In this document: piece after piece, positions 53,097 to 56,092 of the stretch | How the letters are laid out: every line of letters begins with the position of its first letter | How positions within the stretch are numbered: position 1 is the stretch's first letter | DNA from: Chloroflexota bacterium | Lineage (GTDB): Bacteria; Chloroflexota; Dehalococcoidia; Lucifugimonadales; Australimonadaceae | NCBI GenBank assembly: GCA_028874795.1 | Contig: JAPPHT010000009.1 | Location: 1-56,092 of the forward strand | Direction of reading: 5' to 3' | DNA: 56,092 bases | Program-made: the position numbers and the translations under genes | The notes under the pieces: generated by a model | Database searches by the model: none | What the model saw: only the letters and a program-made list of their open reading frames with translations | Told to the model about the DNA's origin: nothing

Positions 53097-54272
53097 ATGG
53101 CAACGAATCTGCGGGGCAGGTACGCAATCGTGGGGGTTGGCAACAGCCCGCTCGGTAAGGTGCCGGAGATGAGTTCCCTCGATCTCTTCGTCATGGCGGC
53201 GAAGCGCGCGATCGACGACGCAGGGATCAGCAAGGACGAGATCGACGGCCTCATCACCCGTGGCCCGGACGACGTCAACGTCCACCACCAACGGGTAGGT
53301 CAGCTGCTCGGCCTCAACGTCGATTTCAGCACGAGCACGGACAACGGCGGCGCCAGCCAGATCCTCAACGTGGCCATGGCCTGCATGGCGATAGACGCGG
53401 GGATGTGCACGACGGTGCTCTGCGGCTACGGCCGGGACGCGTGGTCGCGCACCCACCGGAACGAGACGGCGAGGATGCGCGTTGCGACCACCGACCCCTC
53501 GCTCGCAAGGCAGGAGTTCGGGCCGGAGTTCGGGCTCTTCGGGGCGCCGGCCAACTACGCACTGGCAGCCCGCCGCCACATGCAGCTGTTCGGCACCACG
53601 AAAGAGCAGCTCGGGTCCATCGCAATCGCATTCCGCGAACACGCCGCGAGGAACCCGGAAGCGTTCGTCCGCGACCCGTTGACGATGGATGACTACCTGT
53701 CAGCCCGCTTGATCGTGGACCCGCTCAGCTTCTACGACTGCAGCATCTTCGCGGACGCCGCCGGGGCGGTCATCGTTACGTCGCTCGAACGCGCCCGCTC
53801 GCTCAGGCAGCCGCCCGCTCATATCCTCGGGTTCGGCTTCGGAAACAACCTGCGCGGCTGGCACCACGACGAGAACATGGTCGACACAGGCGCCAGGCGG
53901 GCCGGCGAGACGGCTTATCGAATGGCCGGGGTCAGCCCGGGCGACATCGACGCCGCACAGATCTATGACTGCTTCACGCACATGGTGTTGCTCCAACTGG
54001 AGGACTACGGCTTCTGCGAGAAGGGAGAGGGCGGGCCGTTCGCCGCAAGCGGCGCATTGACGCTCGAAGGCCGGCTGCCGACCAACACGTCAGGCGGGCA
54101 ACTGTCCGAGGCACACGCGGAGGGGATGCTCCAGGTTGTCGAAGGGGTGCGACAGGTCCGTCACGACTATGGGCCGGACCGCCAGGTCAGGGACGCGGAA
54201 CTGGTGCTGGTGACCGGACACGGCGGAGCCACGGTCTGCCAGTCCGCGCTGGTCCTGGGGAGAGACCGCTGA
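53097..54272 (+). CDS. Thiolase-like protein of the SCP-x / Ltp2 group, nucleophilic Cys missing
   Basis: A 391-residue thiolase-fold protein (YAIVGVGNSPLGKVPEMSSL, AIDDAGISKDEIDGLI). Where true thiolases have the acylated cysteine, this one reads STDNGGASQILN. Where they have Asn-x-x-Gly-Gly...Gly-His-Pro, it reads NTSGGQLSEAHAEGM. This pattern resembles Ltp2-type steroid side-chain retro-aldolases, which work with a DUF35 partner. That partner follows directly, its ATG overlapping this stop (TGATG). It may therefore cleave a C-C bond by a retro-aldol step or act as a lyase rather than a thiolase. GGAGG precedes the ATG. Confidence 0.82.
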   Translation: MATNLRGRYAIVGVGNSPLGKVPEMSSLDLFVMAAKRAIDDAGISKDEIDGLITRGPDDVNVHHQRVGQLLGLNVDFSTSTDNGGASQILNVAMACMAIDAGMCTTVLCGYGRDAWSRTHRNETARMRVATTDPSLARQEFGPEFGLFGAPANYALAARRHMQLFGTTKEQLGSIAIAFREHAARNPEAFVRDPLTMDDYLSARLIVDPLSFYDCSIFADAAGAVIVTSLERARSLRQPPAHILGFGFGNNLRGWHHDENMVDTGARRAGETAYRMAGVSPGDIDAAQIYDCFTHMVLLQLEDYGFCEKGEGGPFAASGALTLEGRLPTNTSGGQLSEAHAEGMLQVVEGVRQVRHDYGPDRQVRDAELVLVTGHGGATVCQSALVLGRDR

Positions 54273-54688
54273 TGGCCGACTACGCCAAACCGGTCCCGGC
54301 CCCCTCCACGTCCACGCGGTTCTTCTGGGAAGGATGCCGGGCCCATCAGCTCGTCCTCCAGCGGTGCTCCTCCTGTGACGCGTTCAGGTTCCCGCCCAGC
54401 GTCATCTGTCCCGAATGTCTCAGCACGGACTGGGAGGTGGCGCCCCTCAGCGGACGGGGGACCGTACACACTTTCGGCGTGTACCACCGCCTGTATCACA
54501 AGGCCTTCGAACCTGAACTGCCGTACGTGGTAGGCATCATCGAGCTGGAAGAGGGGCCGCGGCTGTTGAGCAACGTCGTCGGCTGCCGCCCCGAAGACGT
54601 GTACTGCGGGATGTCCGTTCGAGTCGTCTTCGAGGACATCACGGATGAGGCAACGCTGTACAAGTTCGAGCCCGACAGCCCACCGTAG
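54272..54688 (+). CDS. DUF35 OB-fold / zinc-ribbon partner protein (ChsH2-like)
   Basis: Such proteins bind acyl-CoA and form a complex with thiolase-like enzymes. The zinc ribbon is Cys32, Cys35, Cys46 and Cys49 (CSSCDAFRFPPSVICPEC). The OB fold follows with GRGTVHTFGVYHRLYHKAF and ELPYVVGIIELEEGPRLLSN. At 138 residues it has the usual single-domain size. Its start overlaps the stop of the thiolase-like gene, so the two are made together. Confidence 0.92.
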   Translation: MADYAKPVPAPSTSTRFFWEGCRAHQLVLQRCSSCDAFRFPPSVICPECLSTDWEVAPLSGRGTVHTFGVYHRLYHKAFEPELPYVVGIIELEEGPRLLSNVVGCRPEDVYCGMSVRVVFEDITDEATLYKFEPDSPP

Positions 54689-54743
54689 CTCACGGGACAG
54701 GAACGGACCCGAGCCGCGCAGAACGTTGTAGAGGGGTTCCCGT

Positions 54744-55922
54744 ATGGTCACAGCCCTGGAAGGCACAGTCGTCGTCGAAGTGGCAGGACATGTTGCCGCG
54801 CCGTACGCGGGCAGCCTGCTGGGCGACCTGGGATGTGAGGTGATCAAGGTCGAGTTGCCCGATGGGGGCGACACTCACCGAGGCCGTAATCCCAAGTACG
54901 AAGGCTACGGTCCGAGTTTCCGCGCGCTGAACCGGAACAAGAAGAGCCTCACCCTCGACCTCAAGAAGAAAGAGGGGAGGGAAGTCCTGCTGAAGCTTCT
55001 CGACAGGGCCGACGTGTTGATCGAGAACTTCAGACCGGCCACCCGCAGTCGCCTGGGCCTCGACTACGAGGCGCTGGCCAAACGCAACCCGCGACTGATC
55101 CATTGTTCCATCTCGGGATATGGACAGAGCGGGCCATATCGTGACAAGCCCGGCTTCGACACCATCGCCCAGGCGCTCAGCGGGATGCTCAATCTCGTGA
55201 CCGACCGGGACGCCCCCAAGGTCGTCGGCGTCTCGCTCACCGATCACTCCACCGGCATCTTCGCGACGTACGGGATAATGGCGGCCTTGTTAGCCCGGTA
55301 CAGAACGGGTCGCGGCCAGTTCGTGGACTCGTCGCTGTTGCAGGTCACGCTGTCCTTCATCGAGTCCCACGTGGTCGACTTCCTGAACGGCGGCGAGTCG
55401 GTGTCCCGGGACAACTTCCCGAGAGGCCGCATCTACTGCTTCCTCGCAAGCGACGACCTGCCCCTGGTCATACACCTGTCAGGGCACCAGGAAGCCTGGG
55501 AGGCATTCCTCGACGCCGCGGGACGCTCCGACCTGCTGGACAACCCCAGGTTCGCAACGCGCCGGGACCGCTCGGAGCATCACTGGGAGATCGTCGACAT
55601 CCTCGCCGAGAGCTTCAGGCAGCGCCCAAGGGCACACTGGCTGGCGGCGCTCGACGCCAACCGCGTTCCCAACGCTCCTCTGAATTCCATCGAGGAGGTC
55701 TTCGAGGACCCCCAGATCCAGCATCTCGGCTTTCCCAGGGAGATCGAACACCCCTCCTACGGGCAGACCCGCCTAATCGGCAGCGCGGTGAACCTATCGG
55801 AGACTCCGGCTGCCTTCCTGGCGCCGGCTCCCCTGCTGGGAGAACACACGACCGAAGTGCTCCAGGGCCTCGGGTACGACGAGGAGGAGATCCGTACCCT
55901 GCGAGACCTGGGAGCGATCTGA
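54744..55922 (+). CDS. CaiB/BaiF (family III) CoA-transferase
   Basis: It moves CoA between carboxylic acids through aspartyl-CoA intermediates. The start is VVEVAGHVAAPYAGSLLGDL, then GCEVIKVELPDGGDTHRG and LNRNKKSLTLDLKKKEG. SISGYGQSGPYRDKPGFDTI includes the conserved aspartate after PGF. The C-terminal part (GEHTTEVLQGLGYDEEEIRT) is standard. The 392 residues are full length. AGAGGGG lies before the ATG. It is followed nine bases later by a second family member, as in heterodimeric transferases. Confidence 0.94.
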   Translation: MVTALEGTVVVEVAGHVAAPYAGSLLGDLGCEVIKVELPDGGDTHRGRNPKYEGYGPSFRALNRNKKSLTLDLKKKEGREVLLKLLDRADVLIENFRPATRSRLGLDYEALAKRNPRLIHCSISGYGQSGPYRDKPGFDTIAQALSGMLNLVTDRDAPKVVGVSLTDHSTGIFATYGIMAALLARYRTGRGQFVDSSLLQVTLSFIESHVVDFLNGGESVSRDNFPRGRIYCFLASDDLPLVIHLSGHQEAWEAFLDAAGRSDLLDNPRFATRRDRSEHHWEIVDILAESFRQRPRAHWLAALDANRVPNAPLNSIEEVFEDPQIQHLGFPREIEHPSYGQTRLIGSAVNLSETPAAFLAPAPLLGEHTTEVLQGLGYDEEEIRTLRDLGAI

Positions 55923-55931
55923 GGGCATCTC

Positions 55932-56092
55932 ATGACAGCCGCGCTCGAAGGCATCAAGGTGATCGACCTCTCAGGTCACGTGGCGGGGCCGGACGGCGCC
56001 CCGCGACGGGGGGGCCGGGGGTGGGGGGTAAAAAAAGTGGGGGGTGACCAGCAGGGGGGGGGGGCCCGGGGCGGGGCCCCCCCGGGCCGGGG
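55932..56092 (+). CDS. Second CaiB/BaiF CoA-transferase, truncated and corrupted at the window end
   Basis: The first ~20 residues (MTAALEGIKVIDLSGHVAGP) match the N-terminus of the family and of the gene before it. After about 55995 the sequence becomes runs of G and C with one A-run and no longer codes the expected YGASLLGDLG continuation. The start is clear; the rest cannot be trusted. It may form a heterodimer with the preceding gene product. Confidence 0.7.
   Translation, partial: MTAALEGIKVIDLSGHVAGPDGAPRRGGRGWGVKKVGGDQQGGGARGGAPPGR

Overview
The window is a GC-rich bacterial chromosome segment, tightly packed with genes. It most resembles Chloroflexota, and its gene content recalls SAR202-type Dehalococcoidia: two UbiD decarboxylases, a TctABC transporter, CaiB/BaiF CoA-transferases, a thiolase with its DUF35 partner, and lipoproteins with long Thr-Pro linkers. 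No rRNA or other phylogenetic marker was compared, so the placement is inference. The left edge cuts topA. The last ~100 bases at the right edge look like corrupted sequence.

Region 1 (1-11021) is mostly housekeeping. A minus-strand MOSC-dprA-topA operon is followed by two tRNA-Ser genes, glmU with an overlapping CBS/CorC membrane protein, a collagen-like lipoprotein with a clear promoter and terminator, tRNA-Arg(CCG) and an M1 aminopeptidase. Region 2 (11074-19013) carries central metabolism: an sdhA-sdhB-sdhE-type succinate dehydrogenase/fumarate reductase, a membrane-anchored protein of three Cache-like repeats, and a minus-strand icd-mdh-hypothetical operon.

Region 3 (19014-26816) begins with a ~290-bp non-coding element that recurs near 52.6 kb, then a two-component system and a surface-protein locus. 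That locus holds a decayed fragment, an LppM-like lipoprotein and a very large GLUG/Thr-Pro/LRR cell-surface protein split by an apparent single-base deletion. Region 4 (26848-31154) has an acyl-CoA carboxylase carboxyltransferase facing a two-gene operon: a divergent sigma-70-like protein translationally coupled to an FtsZ. This FtsZ has an N-terminal XRE-like helix-turn-helix and a C-terminal amphipathic helix in place of the usual tail.

Region 5 (31151-44134) is catabolic and transport: DUF3179 lipoprotein, PNPOx-like protein, UbiX, two UbiD paralogues around a 65-aa membrane protein, TctB/TctA/TctC, a divergent sarcosine-oxidase-like enzyme and an MFS carrier. Region 6 (44199-56092) is a further catabolic array: PAC2 protein, alpha/beta hydrolase, split ThDP decarboxylase, tandem Rid protein, ABM monooxygenase, amidohydrolase and a lone molybdopterin subunit. 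After the second copy of the repeat element come the thiolase/DUF35 pair and CaiB/BaiF CoA-transferases. UbiX would make prenyl-FMN for the UbiDs, TctABC would import a carboxylate, and CoA-transferase, thiolase-like and hydrolase steps would feed a TCA cycle partly encoded here. Substrates cannot be read from sequence.

The strongest leads are the sigma-like/HTH-FtsZ pair and the two-copy element, whose internal repeats changed together while its scaffold stayed fixed.
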